NCBI RefSeq assembly: GCF_900302465.1
Contig: NZ_OMOR01000001.1
Span: 1,116,001 to 1,180,000, forward strand
Length of the DNA: 64,000 nt
Source of the DNA: Ascidiaceihabitans donghaensis
Lineage (GTDB): Bacteria; Pseudomonadota; Alphaproteobacteria; Rhodobacterales; Rhodobacteraceae
Direction of reading: 5' to 3'
Shown: piece by piece, positions 18,156 through 27,272 of the stretch
How positions within the stretch are numbered: position 1 is the stretch's first letter
How the letters are laid out: each line of letters begins with the position of its first letter
Notes under the pieces: model-generated
What the model saw: only the letters and a program-made list of their open reading frames with translations
Told to the model about the DNA's origin: nothing
Database searches by the model: none
Position numbers and translations under genes: made by a program

Positions 18156-18229
18156 GGGGACAGCGTTGCATGGTGTGGCCGACCTGTCCACTGGCCCAAA
18201 GTCTTAGGCGCGGAAGGGCGGTGCGGTCT

Positions 18230-18673
18230 TCAAGTTGCTTTGCGCGCCAGAATTATTCCAACGATCATAAAGGCAATGCCGGCCACCTTACGTAAAGATA
18301 CTTCCGTCTTGATGGCGCCAAACAAGCCAAAGTGATCGATGGCGGTTGTGGCGACGATTTGCCCCAAAAGGACCAGAAAAATCGCATTTCCAAGCCCGAT
18401 GATCGGGGCGATGGCTGTGACGGACAGCACATAGAACACCACGAAAAAGCCACCTGTCAGGGTCCATAGCGGGGGGAACTGCGATGGCAGGCGGGGCATG
18501 CCTTGCGCAAAAACCAGATAAGTCGCGGATAGGGCAAACCCGAAGAACATCAAAACAACAGTGGCAAAAACCGGACTGGCCAACCGTGCGCCAAGATTTG
18601 CGTTGATGGCGGCCATTGTGGGGATGCCGATGCCCGCGCCAAACACGATTAGACTAAGCAACCAGGGTTTCAT
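18230..18673 (-). CDS. YdcZ/DUF606-family small membrane transporter
   Basis: 147 residues with five hydrophobic segments filling almost the whole chain, beginning MKPWLLSLIVFGAGIGIP. The segment PIIGLGNAIFLVLLGQ is typical of DUF606/YdcZ proteins, half-size relatives of the drug/metabolite transporter superfamily. Such proteins often work as pairs, but no second copy is adjacent. Substrate unknown. Confidence 0.78.
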   Translation of the reverse strand: MKPWLLSLIVFGAGIGIPTMAAINANLGARLASPVFATVVLMFFGFALSATYLVFAQGMPRLPSQFPPLWTLTGGFFVVFYVLSVTAIAPIIGLGNAIFLVLLGQIVATTAIDHFGLFGAIKTEVSLRKVAGIAFMIVGIILARKAT

Positions 18674-18691
18674 GGGGCAGGGTCCTTGCCG

Positions 18692-19657
18692 TTATTCTGC
18701 AGCGACCAGGTCGTTCTGGTGATTTGTGTGGGCTTCCAACGTCTCAAGCAGGCTGTTTGCCAGATGCCAGGCCAGAACAGGCGGAACGGCATTGCCGATC
18801 ATGCGCTCTGTTTCACGCAGCTTGGCTTTGAAGATGAAATCGTCGGGAAAGGTCTGGAAGCGGGCCGCTTCGCGCATGGAAATACGTCGGGGCAATTCGT
18901 AGTGGAACTGGTTGTTGCCATGACATTCTGCGCGAATGGTATGGGAGGTTTTGTTGGGGTCCAGTTTGCGGCCGCCCTGATCGCTGCTTTTCTTGGCCAG
19001 TGACCACACGTGGCTGTAGTCGGCGTCCTGCTCTAGTCCTGCAAGGTCGGCAATTGCTGCTTTGGAAGTGATCCAAGTGTGCTTGTCCAAGGTCGGTTTT
19101 GGCGGCGTAAAGGGCACGGTGCCGCCTTTGACGCCGACAATGAATACGCGTTCGCGGCGTTGGGGCACCTCAAAATCGGCCGCGTGATACAATTGGTAGG
19201 TGACGTCATAGCCAAGGGCCGTGAAATCCTCGAGCACCTGCTTGAGGCTGTCGGCGTTGTACTTGTACAGCAGGCCACGGACATTTTCGGCAACAAACAC
19301 TTTGGGCTGCATGCGCCGCACGGTTTCGACCATGGCGCGGTACAATCCGCTGCGTTCGCCCGCAACGCCTGCACGTTTGCCGTTGATGGAAATGTCCTGA
19401 CACGGAAAACCGCCCACAACGACATCACAAGCTTCTGGCAGGCTATCGAGGTGGCCCCAGACGTCGCCTTGTAAAATTGGGTGTTTCAGATTGTGTTCGT
19501 AGGTCTTGCACGCAAACGGGTTCAGGTCATTGGCCCAGATCACGTCAAAAGGGCGTTCCGCATAGTGTTTGCCAAGGAACGAGAATCCGCCCATCAGCCC
19601 AAGATCCATGCCGCCACAGCCGCTGAACAGGGACACCACTTTGTAGTTGTTTTTCAT
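18692..19657 (-). CDS. DNA cytosine-5 methyltransferase (Type II)
   Basis: 321 residues with all main C5-methyltransferase motifs in order: I (LFSGCGGMDLG), IV with catalytic Cys (VGGFPCQDIS), VI (VAENVRG), VIII (VPQRRERVFIVG) and X (ERMIGNAVPP). The target-recognition region between VIII and X is short, so the site may be simple; it cannot be read from sequence. The start has a GGGGGA ribosome site. It is downstream of the endonuclease gene, so the pair forms a restriction-modification unit. Confidence 0.93.
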   Translation of the reverse strand: MKNNYKVVSLFSGCGGMDLGLMGGFSFLGKHYAERPFDVIWANDLNPFACKTYEHNLKHPILQGDVWGHLDSLPEACDVVVGGFPCQDISINGKRAGVAGERSGLYRAMVETVRRMQPKVFVAENVRGLLYKYNADSLKQVLEDFTALGYDVTYQLYHAADFEVPQRRERVFIVGVKGGTVPFTPPKPTLDKHTWITSKAAIADLAGLEQDADYSHVWSLAKKSSDQGGRKLDPNKTSHTIRAECHGNNQFHYELPRRISMREAARFQTFPDDFIFKAKLRETERMIGNAVPPVLAWHLANSLLETLEAHTNHQNDLVAAE

Positions 19658-19680
19658 GTCGTATCCCCCTTTTGCGCAAC

Positions 19681-19702
19681 GCCCGGCATGTTCATGCCCG
19701 GC
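19681..19702. promoter_or_regulatory. Inverted repeat between endonuclease and methyltransferase genes
   Basis: Two ten-base arms, GCCCGGCATG and CATGCCCGGC, separated by TT, are inverted repeats with one mismatch. The repeat lies 24 bases upstream of the methyltransferase start and 17 bases past the endonuclease stop. No T-run follows, so an operator or translational control site is more likely than a terminator. Speculative. Confidence 0.35.
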
Positions 19703-19719
19703 TGGCTTTTGCTATCTGC

Positions 19720-20733
19720 CTATGGCGCTACTTTACCCTGCTCTTCCAAAAAGAGGTAGTCCGAAGGCGTCCAGTCTTGCGCAAACGCATCCGCGCGTTC
19801 CAGCCATTCCAACAGCCTGTCCTTGGCCGCAGGACATGTTCCCCAATACTCCAGAAACAATGCGTCTTCAAGATTGGTTGCGGCGGCGCGAAACTCTGTT
19901 TGGATGTCGATCAGGGCATTGATCAGAAAATTGCCTGTCGGTCCCTTTTCTCCAACGCTGCCTGCCGAATAAAGATCACGGGCCTGCGGGCATAAAACGC
20001 CGCGATAGGTCATCAGATACAGAACCGCATCCACATACTTGCGACGTTGCCGGGACCCGCCCACAATCTGGGGACACATCAACGCAGCTTCCGCCCTAAA
20101 CTGCCGCTTTTGATGTTGTGGCAAGTCCATGTAAACCTGTACCTGTAAGGGCAGCGAATGTGACTGATTGTCGATGTCACTGTCTTCAAGCCACCAAAGC
20201 CGTTCCCCTTCCTTCAAACGCCCGCGAGCATATTGGCGGATCAATGGCATCTTGTCGTTCATCGGCAGCGACCGAAAATCTTCGTAGGTGGTGCCGAGAT
20301 TCTCGAACAACGGGGTCTGTGTGCCGATTTCGATTTCGAAACGTGGAACATGGCTTGTGCGGACATGCATGATGGAATTGCCATAATCCGCCCAACGGAC
20401 TTCGGGGGTGCCGCCGAATTTTCCGTAGATGACGTAGATTTGATCGACGTCCTTGGCCCGTTGGCCCTCGGAAACGGAGTTGGCGATGCACCGCCAGCTG
20501 TTGCTTTCCGTGGCTTTGACCTCAACGCCGAAGCCACCAACAACGATATCGGGAAATCCCTGATCAATGTCGGGCTGTGCGTCCAGTCCGGTGCCGTGCA
20601 GCAAATCCCCCATCACCGTGCGCACGCGCAATTCAAAGGCGCTGGGCTTATGGTGCTGGGTGCTGGCGCGGGCTTCGGCGGTCAATTGTACACACGCCGC
20701 GGCCAACACGTCTTCAAACTGGGTTTTGTCCAT
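19720..20733 (-). CDS. Type II restriction endonuclease, PD-(D/E)XK type
   Basis: 337 residues from the ATG at 20733 (AAGGG nine bases upstream). The nuclease core is seen as GFPDIVVGGFGVEVKATE: Asp, then Glu-x-Lys in the standard spacing, near residues 55-75. The rest has no domain I can name, which is usual for restriction enzymes. Pairing with a C5-methyltransferase 62 bases downstream gives the function. The cleavage site is unknown. The gene order (nuclease first) makes control of relative expression interesting. Confidence 0.84.
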   Translation of the reverse strand: MDKTQFEDVLAAACVQLTAEARASTQHHKPSAFELRVRTVMGDLLHGTGLDAQPDIDQGFPDIVVGGFGVEVKATESNSWRCIANSVSEGQRAKDVDQIYVIYGKFGGTPEVRWADYGNSIMHVRTSHVPRFEIEIGTQTPLFENLGTTYEDFRSLPMNDKMPLIRQYARGRLKEGERLWWLEDSDIDNQSHSLPLQVQVYMDLPQHQKRQFRAEAALMCPQIVGGSRQRRKYVDAVLYLMTYRGVLCPQARDLYSAGSVGEKGPTGNFLINALIDIQTEFRAAATNLEDALFLEYWGTCPAAKDRLLEWLERADAFAQDWTPSDYLFLEEQGKVAP

Positions 20734-20881
20734 GTTGTACGCCCTTTTGTCGGCGCAGAGTGCAGGGCGCGGAATGATTCTGCTAGGTGCAGTGTTGCGC
20801 TGTGTCCACTGGACAGTGCAGTGACATTGCATGGCCCGAAACCTGACCGATCAGGCCAGGCGTCGGACGGAGCAAAACAGA

Positions 20882-21310
20882 TTAAGTCTGAGTGGCCAGC
20901 TTGAACAGCAGGTAAAGCCCCAAACCGATGCCGCTTAAACCAGTGCCAAGGGCCCCCACCAGACGGCAAAGCACAAAAATGCGGGCGCCGTTTTCTTGGC
21001 CATGCGACCCCGACAGGGAAGAAAATGCAATGCCGTGGCAGATGCGTGCCACTAGAAAGGTAAGGCCAAGTGCGGTTGTGACGATGCTGCCACCTGTCAG
21101 CAGTTCGGCGAAACCCAGTACGACCAGAAAAATCGCGGCGTTCTCGGCCAGGTTCCCGTGGCGGCGAATTTTTCTTTCCAGCTCCTTATCCGTGCCAAAT
21201 CCGACGCCAATCGACACCTTTCCCCGATAAGTGCCTGCAATCATCATAAAAATCTGTTGCAGGACGATCAAAAAAGCACCGACCGATGCAGCGACATAAG
21301 GAAATTCCAT
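20882..21310 (-). CDS. MAPEG-family membrane protein
   Basis: 142 residues with four membrane helices. The segment ERKIRRHGNLAENAAIF is the MAPEG signature (Arg, His, Asn, Glu), followed by LVVLGFAELLTGG. The ATG at 21310 follows CTGGAGACACACA. MAPEG proteins include microsomal glutathione transferases; bacterial members are poorly characterised. The LysR gene upstream on the same strand, about 105 bases away, could regulate it. Confidence 0.86.
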   Translation of the reverse strand: MEFPYVAASVGAFLIVLQQIFMMIAGTYRGKVSIGVGFGTDKELERKIRRHGNLAENAAIFLVVLGFAELLTGGSIVTTALGLTFLVARICHGIAFSSLSGSHGQENGARIFVLCRLVGALGTGLSGIGLGLYLLFKLATQT

Positions 21311-21415
21311 TGTGTGTCTCCAGTGTTGCGGACGGGGACGTCCGATTGGGTTTACACCATATTTGACGCGCAAAATTGCGTTGTCATTCGGATTTTTCGC
21401 ACCATAGTGGCGCAT

Positions 21416-22351
21416 TTACGCACCGCTACCCTCGTGTAAATGACCCAATATCCGGGGCTTCGCATCCTGCATGACGTTCTCTGCGAAGGTCATAAAGGCT
21501 CTGATGCGTGCAGTCTGACGCAGGTCGCTGTGTGTCAGTAACCAAATGTCACGGGCTTTCATGGGCTTGCGTGACGTGGCGCGAACCAGTTCAGGGTCAC
21601 TGTCGCCCATCATGCAAGGCAGCATCGCCAGACCAAGCCCACCCCGTGCGGCCGCCTGTTGCATGGCCGGCTCGGGGAAATGCCCCCAAAGAGGCACACG
21701 TCCAAAACCGGCCTCTTTGGTCCAGGCGGGAAACCTGTTTTTGCCTGCATGCCATGCAACCCAACGGGCCTCTTCCGGGCGGGTCTCGAAATCATGATCG
21801 TCAAGATATTTTTGCGTCGCGTAAACGGTCTGAAAATAAGGAAACAGTCGCTTACCCACCAACGTCTGAGGGGGATTGTTGTCGATGCGCAGCGCGATGT
21901 CGGCTTCACGGCGGGACAAATCAATGACCTTTGTGGTCATAATCATGTGGACTTCTATGTTCGGGTGCAGTTTCGCGAATTCAGCCAAACGCGGGGCAAA
22001 TGCATGTACGGCCAAGGATTCCGCCATGGTGACTGTGATTTTTCCACTCAAGTCGCGATCTTGCCCTGAAATGAAGCGCTCAGTGTTGTTCAAAAGCAAA
22101 CCACATTCCTGTACCGTTCCCGAAAACGTCTCGCCTGCCGCCGTCAGGACATAACCCTCCGGTCTGCGGTCAAACAGCTTTGTGCCAAGCGCGTGTTCCA
22201 GACTGTCGATGCGGCGGCTGATTGTGGAATGATGGACCTTCAATTCTTTCGCAGCCCGACGCACCGACCCTGCCACTGCGACCACTGCGAAGCTTTTGAC
22301 GTCCTCCCAGTCCAAATTCTGAGCACCTAACACTGTCTTTCCTTTCTGCAT
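21416..22351 (-). CDS. LysR-family transcriptional regulator
   Basis: 311 residues from the ATG at 22351. The N-terminal winged helix reads FAVVAVAGSVRRAAKELKVHHSTISRRIDSLE and is followed by a type II periplasmic-binding-like sensor domain (LAEFAKLHPNIEV). The start is uncertain: a TTG at 22390 gives 13 more residues, and a GTG at 22333 has AAAGGA six bases upstream. Typical LysR starts favour the GTG. The SVRRAA helix is the variant common in Rhodobacterales LysR proteins. Its target may be the downstream MAPEG gene. Confidence 0.86.
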   Translation of the reverse strand: MQKGKTVLGAQNLDWEDVKSFAVVAVAGSVRRAAKELKVHHSTISRRIDSLEHALGTKLFDRRPEGYVLTAAGETFSGTVQECGLLLNNTERFISGQDRDLSGKITVTMAESLAVHAFAPRLAEFAKLHPNIEVHMIMTTKVIDLSRREADIALRIDNNPPQTLVGKRLFPYFQTVYATQKYLDDHDFETRPEEARWVAWHAGKNRFPAWTKEAGFGRVPLWGHFPEPAMQQAAARGGLGLAMLPCMMGDSDPELVRATSRKPMKARDIWLLTHSDLRQTARIRAFMTFAENVMQDAKPRILGHLHEGSGA

Positions 22352-22613
22352 CACCAACTGATTTGCTCTGTCCGAATGGGCGTCTTGCAAAATGCGTGTG
22401 CCAAAAACCTATCGAGTCGTTTTTCTAAATCAAGGACTTCAGGAATGATCGGTAATTCAACTCTCTGAGGGTTGTTCTCTTTGGCAGAGGCGCCACTAGG
22501 ACAAAAGAGCAAAAAACACCCCAAAGCGGGACTTTGACAAAGCGATCAAATCACACACTGCCAATGCCCGACAAAATAGGCCTACAACCAACACAAGGAC
22601 TTAAGACAGGGAA

Positions 22614-22687
22614 TGGAGGCGAGTACCGGAATCGAACCGGTGTACACGGATTTGCAATCCGCTGCATAACCACTCTACCAACTCGCC
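22614..22687 (-). tRNA. tRNA-Cys (GCA)
   Basis: 74 bases. The acceptor arm GGCGAGT pairs with ACTCGCC, the discriminator base is T and the CCA end is encoded. The anticodon stem-loop is GGATTGCAAATCC with anticodon GCA, and the T-loop is GGTTCGATTCC. It stands alone; no other tRNA is next to it. Confidence 0.96.
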
Positions 22688-22834
22688 GCCTTTGAGTGTG
22701 AGATGCGTCCTAGCGGATAAAACTGGGCCTAGCAAGAGGGGCTAGGTGCAATTTGCATCATCCTTCCGTTGCCCCTTGGCGGTAGATATGGCACATCTGG
22801 TCCAACCGGATTCTGAACGAATGAGTTTAGCTAC

Positions 22835-23488
22835 ATGACAGACTTCTCCGCACGCCGTACAATGATGGTCGACACGCAAGTGCGTCCTTCGGATGTGACC
22901 AAATTCCCTATCATCGAAGCCATGCTTTCTGTGCCCCGCGAAGACTTCGTGCCGAATGCACAAAAGGAAGCGGCGTATATGGGGGAAAACCTTGAACTCG
23001 GGGGCGGACGCGTTGTGCTTGAACCGCGCAGTTTGGCGAAAATGCTGGACGGCTTGGATATCTCCAACGATGAGCTGGTTTTGGATGTGGGCTGCGCGTT
23101 TGGTTATTCCTCTGCAGTGATTGCCCACATGGCGCAGGCGGTGGTTGCGCTGGAAGATGATGAGACAGCCGCGCGTGACGCGGCGGATGCATGGAGCGCC
23201 GCAGGCATCGACAATGTGGTGCCACATGTCGGTCCTTTGACGGCAGGCGCACAAGAACACGGGCCCTATGACGTGATTGTTGTTCAGGGCGGGGTTGCCC
23301 ATATCCCGGATACAATCCTGAACCAGTTGAAAGAAGGCGGACGCATTGCCGCGTTGTTCATGGATGGTGCATTGGGCGAAGCGCGTATCGGCTACAAAAT
23401 GGATGGCAAGATCACTTGGCGTCTTGCTTTCAACGCAGGGGCGCCTGTCTTGCCCGGTTTTGAAAGCCACGCCAAGTTTCAATTGTAA
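22835..23488 (+). CDS. Protein-L-isoaspartate O-methyltransferase family protein
   Basis: 217 residues, Rossmann-type SAM methyltransferase related to Pcm. The PIMT-like N-terminus MVDTQVRPSDV is followed by VPREDFVP. The SAM-binding loop is LVLDVGCAFGYSSAVIA, then VVALEDDE. The isoaspartate-specific active-site residues are not clear, so it may not repair proteins. In alphaproteobacteria this gene is commonly found just before a tolC homologue, as here (66-base gap), so a link to outer-membrane export is possible. Confidence 0.82.
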   Translation: MTDFSARRTMMVDTQVRPSDVTKFPIIEAMLSVPREDFVPNAQKEAAYMGENLELGGGRVVLEPRSLAKMLDGLDISNDELVLDVGCAFGYSSAVIAHMAQAVVALEDDETAARDAADAWSAAGIDNVVPHVGPLTAGAQEHGPYDVIVVQGGVAHIPDTILNQLKEGGRIAALFMDGALGEARIGYKMDGKITWRLAFNAGAPVLPGFESHAKFQL

Positions 23489-23554
23489 GCTAATGCAATT
23501 GGCGCGGCCTTTTGTGCCGTGCCGAACCTACCCACGACAGAAGGAGTGCGGTGT

Positions 23555-24994
23555 ATGCGAGTTTTGAACAATCAAATGCGGAAAATTGGGCAAATGCGGA
23601 AAATCGGGATGCGGATGGCCACAGCCTTTGTGGTTTTGTCGCCGGTTGCTTTGGTGCCGATGGCGGCGCACTCTGACACTTTGGGCGATGCATTGACAAG
23701 CGCCTACAACCACAGCGGACTTTTGGAACAAAACCGCGCATTGCTGCGTGTCGCTGACGAAAATGTTGCATCCGCGGCGGCCGCTTTGAAACCGATCCTG
23801 AACTGGTCAGTGACCGCGGAATACCGCGACACCTCTCCGACATCGTTTTTTTCCCCGCGAAATCCGGTGACGGACGTCACAGCACAGATAACAGCCAGCT
23901 TGCTTTTGTATGATAGCGGTGGATCCAAAGCGAGCATCGACGCATTGAAAGAGACGGTTCTGGCGACGCGTGCGGGCCTTGTTTCCATCGAACAGCAGAT
24001 TATGCTGCGCGCAGTTGCCGCCTACTTCAACTTGCGTCAAAGCGGTGAAATCGTTGCGTTGCGTCGCAACAATTTACGCTTGTTGACGCAAGAATTGCGG
24101 GCGGCACGCGACCGGTTCGAACTGGGCGACATCACACGCACGGACGTCGCCTTGGCGGAAGCCCGATTGGCTCAGGCGCGAAGTGGTTTGGCCACTGCCG
24201 AAGGCAACCAGATCAAAGCTGTCGAGGAATTTCGAAATGTTGTCGGACGTAAGCCTGGCCGTTTGAATGTGCCCAAGCTTCCAAAAGTCGAAACCAACCT
24301 GAAACGCGCCAAATCCTTGGCTGTGCGCAGCCACCCGGATATGGCGCAGGTCCAACATCAGGTTGCGTCTTTAGAACATAGCATTTTCGCAGCCAAAGCC
24401 GCGATGGATCCGACTTATACGTTGAACGGGTCTGTACGTGCCGTTGAGACCTACAATGCAGATACATCAAGCACACGGGCCGCAGTTGGCGTGACAGTAC
24501 AGGGCCCGATCTATCAGGGTGGCGCTTTGTCATCTGCTGTGCGCCGTGAAATCGCGCGTCGGGATGCGGCACGCGGTAATTTGCATGTGGTGCGCCACAA
24601 CGTGCAACAGGAAGTTGGCAACGCCTTTGCGGACGTAGGGATTGCACGCGCAAGTCTTGAAGCCAGCGAACGCCAGATCCGTGCATCGCGTGTGGCCTTT
24701 CGTGGCGTTCGCGAAGAGGTCAAAGTCGGCTCAAGGACCACTTTGGATGTTCTGGATGCGGAACAGGAACTTCTTGATGCCGAAGCATCTCGTATCACAG
24801 CCCAAAGCCAGCAGTATGTGGCAGCCTATACGGTGCTGGCTTCGATGGGGCTTTTGACTGCCAAGAACATGAACCTGCCTGTACAGCAATATGATCCTGC
24901 AGCTTACTATGAGCTGGTCAAGGATGGTGTCGCCGTACGCAGCAAGCAAGGACGCCAATTGGACAAGGTTCTGCGGGCTTTGCAAAAAGACTGA
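23555..24994 (+). CDS. tolC: TolC-family outer membrane channel protein
   Basis: 479 residues; the ATG at 23555 has AAGGAG eight bases upstream. A signal peptide ends near AHS-D, then DTLGDALTSAYNHSGLL, the usual TolC opening. Two repeated outer-membrane-efflux domains follow, with long amphipathic helices and the pattern LGDITRTDVALAEARLAQA and its second-half match VGSRTTLDVLDAEQEL. TolC trimers form the exit duct for Type I secretion and drug efflux. The first residues contain MRKIGQMRKIG, a small in-frame duplication ahead of the hydrophobic core. Confidence 0.9.
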   Translation: MRVLNNQMRKIGQMRKIGMRMATAFVVLSPVALVPMAAHSDTLGDALTSAYNHSGLLEQNRALLRVADENVASAAAALKPILNWSVTAEYRDTSPTSFFSPRNPVTDVTAQITASLLLYDSGGSKASIDALKETVLATRAGLVSIEQQIMLRAVAAYFNLRQSGEIVALRRNNLRLLTQELRAARDRFELGDITRTDVALAEARLAQARSGLATAEGNQIKAVEEFRNVVGRKPGRLNVPKLPKVETNLKRAKSLAVRSHPDMAQVQHQVASLEHSIFAAKAAMDPTYTLNGSVRAVETYNADTSSTRAAVGVTVQGPIYQGGALSSAVRREIARRDAARGNLHVVRHNVQQEVGNAFADVGIARASLEASERQIRASRVAFRGVREEVKVGSRTTLDVLDAEQELLDAEASRITAQSQQYVAAYTVLASMGLLTAKNMNLPVQQYDPAAYYELVKDGVAVRSKQGRQLDKVLRALQKD

Positions 24995-25068
24995 CGGATT
25001 TTAAGCACCTGTTGTCCGAATCTCGGGCGCTCTGTAAGGTGTCCGTGAGGCAAGAGTGGTAAATAAAA

Positions 25069-26193
25069 ATGTCAGACCCCGTGAAAAGCGTGGAAGTTGA
25101 GGACGTTCTGTCCTCTATCCGCCGTTTGGTTTCCGAAGATCGACCCGCTGTAGCGGCTGCTGTGCAAGCGCCTGTCACGCAGGATCGGCTTGTTTTGACG
25201 CCTGCATTGCGGGTCATGGACGCTTCCGAAACATCGCAAGACAGTGATCCTGTGGCGTCTTTGTCGACGGTTCAAACCGACGATGGTGACACTGCGCCTG
25301 CGCAAAACGGCGATGACGAATGGGCACATGCGCCCGAAGATGTGTCAGAAACACCACACCAAGCTGACGCCGAAGATCACGCAAACCACGCTGACCATGG
25401 GGACGATCTACAAGGCAAGGCCGACGATGAAGCCCCGTTTGTCAACGTGGAGGACGACCACGCAGGCCGCCACGCAGATGGCAGCCAAGAAGGGCACGAA
25501 AATTCACACGATGACGGGGTGGTGATGGATTGGGATCAGCGGATGGCTGATTTCGCAGCGCGTTCCGGTGACGCCGACGTGCAGGATACCGAGACGACAG
25601 AGCATCAAGACCACAGTGAATCTGCGCCCGAAGCCTTACAAACGGATAATGCGCCATCACGTGACGCGGACACGCAGGACACGCCTGAGTTCGAAGGACA
25701 TGACGCCGTCGCGGACACTGACACTGCGGACACTGACACTGCGCAGACTGACAATCTTGACGCCGATGATGGCACTCAAGATGTTGTCGAGGCCGAATTG
25801 ATGGGTCCTGAAGAGCCGTTTGGACACGCGGCGCAAGCAGAAACACTGACTTCCAAGATTGCAGCGCTGGAAGCCGTGATTGGAAAACGGGACGATGAAT
25901 GGGAACCGGATGATACCGGTGACAGCGATTATTCCGGCACCGAAGCGCCTTCCATGACTTGGGATGACGCGGAACCTGAAGCGATCGACGCAACAGTCGT
26001 TCAGGGCGCGAATGATTTTGCAGAAACGTCGGATATTGCAGACATCCTGGATGAAGAAACCTTGCGTGAAATGGTCAGTGATATTGTCCGCGAAGAGCTG
26101 CAAGGCGCTTTGGGCGAACGCATCACACGCAATGTCCGTAAGCTGGTGCGCCGCGAAATTCATCGCGCAATAGCCGCACAAGATCTAGAGTAG
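25069..26193 (+). CDS. Acidic, disordered protein with PopZ/DUF2497-like ends
   Basis: 374 residues. The N-terminal helix VEVEDVLSSIRRLVSEDR resembles the DUF2497/PopZ opening (xxEEILASIRRIIxED). The C-terminal helices LREMVSDIVREELQGAL and VRKLVRREIHRAIAAQ resemble its oligomerising end. Between lie about 280 residues rich in Asp, Glu, His, Thr and Ala, including a DTADTDTAQTD repeat, clearly disordered. PopZ forms polar hubs in Caulobacter by this architecture (short helices, acidic linker). Function here is inferred from architecture; homology is weak. It lies 74 bases after the tolC gene. Confidence 0.6.
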   Translation: MSDPVKSVEVEDVLSSIRRLVSEDRPAVAAAVQAPVTQDRLVLTPALRVMDASETSQDSDPVASLSTVQTDDGDTAPAQNGDDEWAHAPEDVSETPHQADAEDHANHADHGDDLQGKADDEAPFVNVEDDHAGRHADGSQEGHENSHDDGVVMDWDQRMADFAARSGDADVQDTETTEHQDHSESAPEALQTDNAPSRDADTQDTPEFEGHDAVADTDTADTDTAQTDNLDADDGTQDVVEAELMGPEEPFGHAAQAETLTSKIAALEAVIGKRDDEWEPDDTGDSDYSGTEAPSMTWDDAEPEAIDATVVQGANDFAETSDIADILDEETLREMVSDIVREELQGALGERITRNVRKLVRREIHRAIAAQDLE

Positions 26194-26255
26194 GTGCCTG
26201 CCTGCGCACGTTGGCTGGAACAGGTCTGCGTCTTGGTGCATTTTGGTCCATTTGA

Positions 26256-26831
26256 ATGAATACGCCGGCGCATCTTCTATTGGGCGCGGCGTGTTTTGCC
26301 CGTCCGGCTACATCAAAACTATTGCTTGCCGCGATGTTCGGGGCGGTTTTACCTGACCTGTCGTTGTATGTGTTGGCAGGCGGGGCGTTGTTCCTTTTCG
26401 ATTTGCCGCCGGCTTACGTTTTTGGCGAATTGTATTTTTCGGAACTGTGGCAAAGCATTTTCGCCGTGGACAATTCGTTTGTGGTTTGGGCCGCTTTGCT
26501 GGCGGCGGCCTTGTGGTCGCGGCAGGCATGGGCGATTGCGATATGCGGGGCCGCCATTTTGCATCTGGCGCTGGATTTCCCGCTCCATCATGATGACGGG
26601 CGTGCCCATTTTTGGCCGTTGACGTCTTGGGTGTTTGAAAGCCCTTACAGCTACTGGGACAGGCACCATGGGGCGCATTGGGTGGCGCCAATAGAGGCGG
26701 CAGCAGCAACAGTCAGTGCCGGGGTGCTTTGGAAACGGCAACTGCCAGTTTGGGCGGCGTCGCTTGTAGGGGCGTTGCTGGTGGCAGAGCTTTGGGTGGT
26801 GCGCCAATGGCTGTTTGTCTTTGGCGGTTGA
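26256..26831 (+). CDS. Multi-pass membrane protein, YdjM/DUF457-like
   Basis: 191 residues, starting MNTPAHLLLGAACFARP, the sequence seen at the start of membrane-bound metal-dependent hydrolase (DUF457) proteins. Four or five membrane helices are present. Conserved polar residues are GAVLPDLSLY, HLALDFPLHHDD and SYWDRHHGAHW, together forming a His/Asp-rich potential metal site. Close relatives in Rhodobacterales often carry a misleading cobalamin-biosynthesis label. Activity unknown. Confidence 0.75.
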   Translation: MNTPAHLLLGAACFARPATSKLLLAAMFGAVLPDLSLYVLAGGALFLFDLPPAYVFGELYFSELWQSIFAVDNSFVVWAALLAAALWSRQAWAIAICGAAILHLALDFPLHHDDGRAHFWPLTSWVFESPYSYWDRHHGAHWVAPIEAAAATVSAGVLWKRQLPVWAASLVGALLVAELWVVRQWLFVFGG

Positions 26832-26897
26832 ACCCTACCCGTGCGGTGTATGCCCGCAAAAGCCAGCGTGACGTCAAAAACCAACAGGTTGAAACGC

Positions 26898-26926
26898 AAA
26901 ACGCGCCCGAGCAGAGGGCGCGTTTT
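26898..26926. terminator. Bidirectional terminator hairpin
   Basis: A perfect 11-bp stem, AAAACGCGCCC and GGGCGCGTTTT with loop GAGCAGA, has A and T ends on both sides. It sits between the convergent genes at 26831 and 26952 and can stop transcription from either direction. Confidence 0.85.
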
Positions 26927-26951
26927 ACGTAGCAGTCTTAAACGATTGCGA

Positions 26952-27272
26952 TCAGGCGGCTTCGGCCTGCTGTGCCGCGTTGCGGCGTTCGCTTTCTTCG
27001 CGTGACAAAGCAACGGAAGTCCGCACACCTTTGCCAACAAATTCCATCAAGCCGGTCACAACCCGCTCGTTGGGGTCGATACCCGCGCAGCTTAGAACTT
27101 CACGCCCATCGCGGGACCGTGCCCAACGTGCGATTTGTTCTGGACCATTGCCATATTTCTTGTCATCCGCAATGGCGTCGTCCAATGCAGCCAATACCAC
27201 GGCTGCGAATAGTTTACGTGCACGATTGCCTTGTTCGTTGTTAAAGGCAGTGCCGTCGACAAAATCTTTCAT
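26952..27272 (-). CDS. Small cytoplasmic protein, Rhodobacteraceae family (DUF6280-like)
   Basis: 106 residues from the ATG at 27272; AAAGGACG lies just upstream. The sequence MKDFVDGTAFNNEQGNRARKLFAAV has no signal or membrane segment and is helical and charged. It matches a small uncharacterised family that I associate with Rhodobacteraceae. It is divergent from efp (220-base gap). Function unknown. Confidence 0.72.
   Translation of the reverse strand: MKDFVDGTAFNNEQGNRARKLFAAVVLAALDDAIADDKKYGNGPEQIARWARSRDGREVLSCAGIDPNERVVTGLMEFVGKGVRTSVALSREESERRNAAQQAEAA

Noticed and set aside
23576-23610. Frameshift or duplication error at the start of tolC (MRKIGQMRKIG)
   Set aside because: The duplication is in frame, the signal peptide after it is intact and the ribosome site is good, so the gene appears functional.
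25700-25750. Tandem repeat or CRISPR-like array in the ACTGACACTGCGGAC stretch
   Set aside because: It is a short in-frame coding repeat (Asp-Thr-Ala-Asp) in a disordered acidic protein, with no spacers and no cas genes anywhere in the window.
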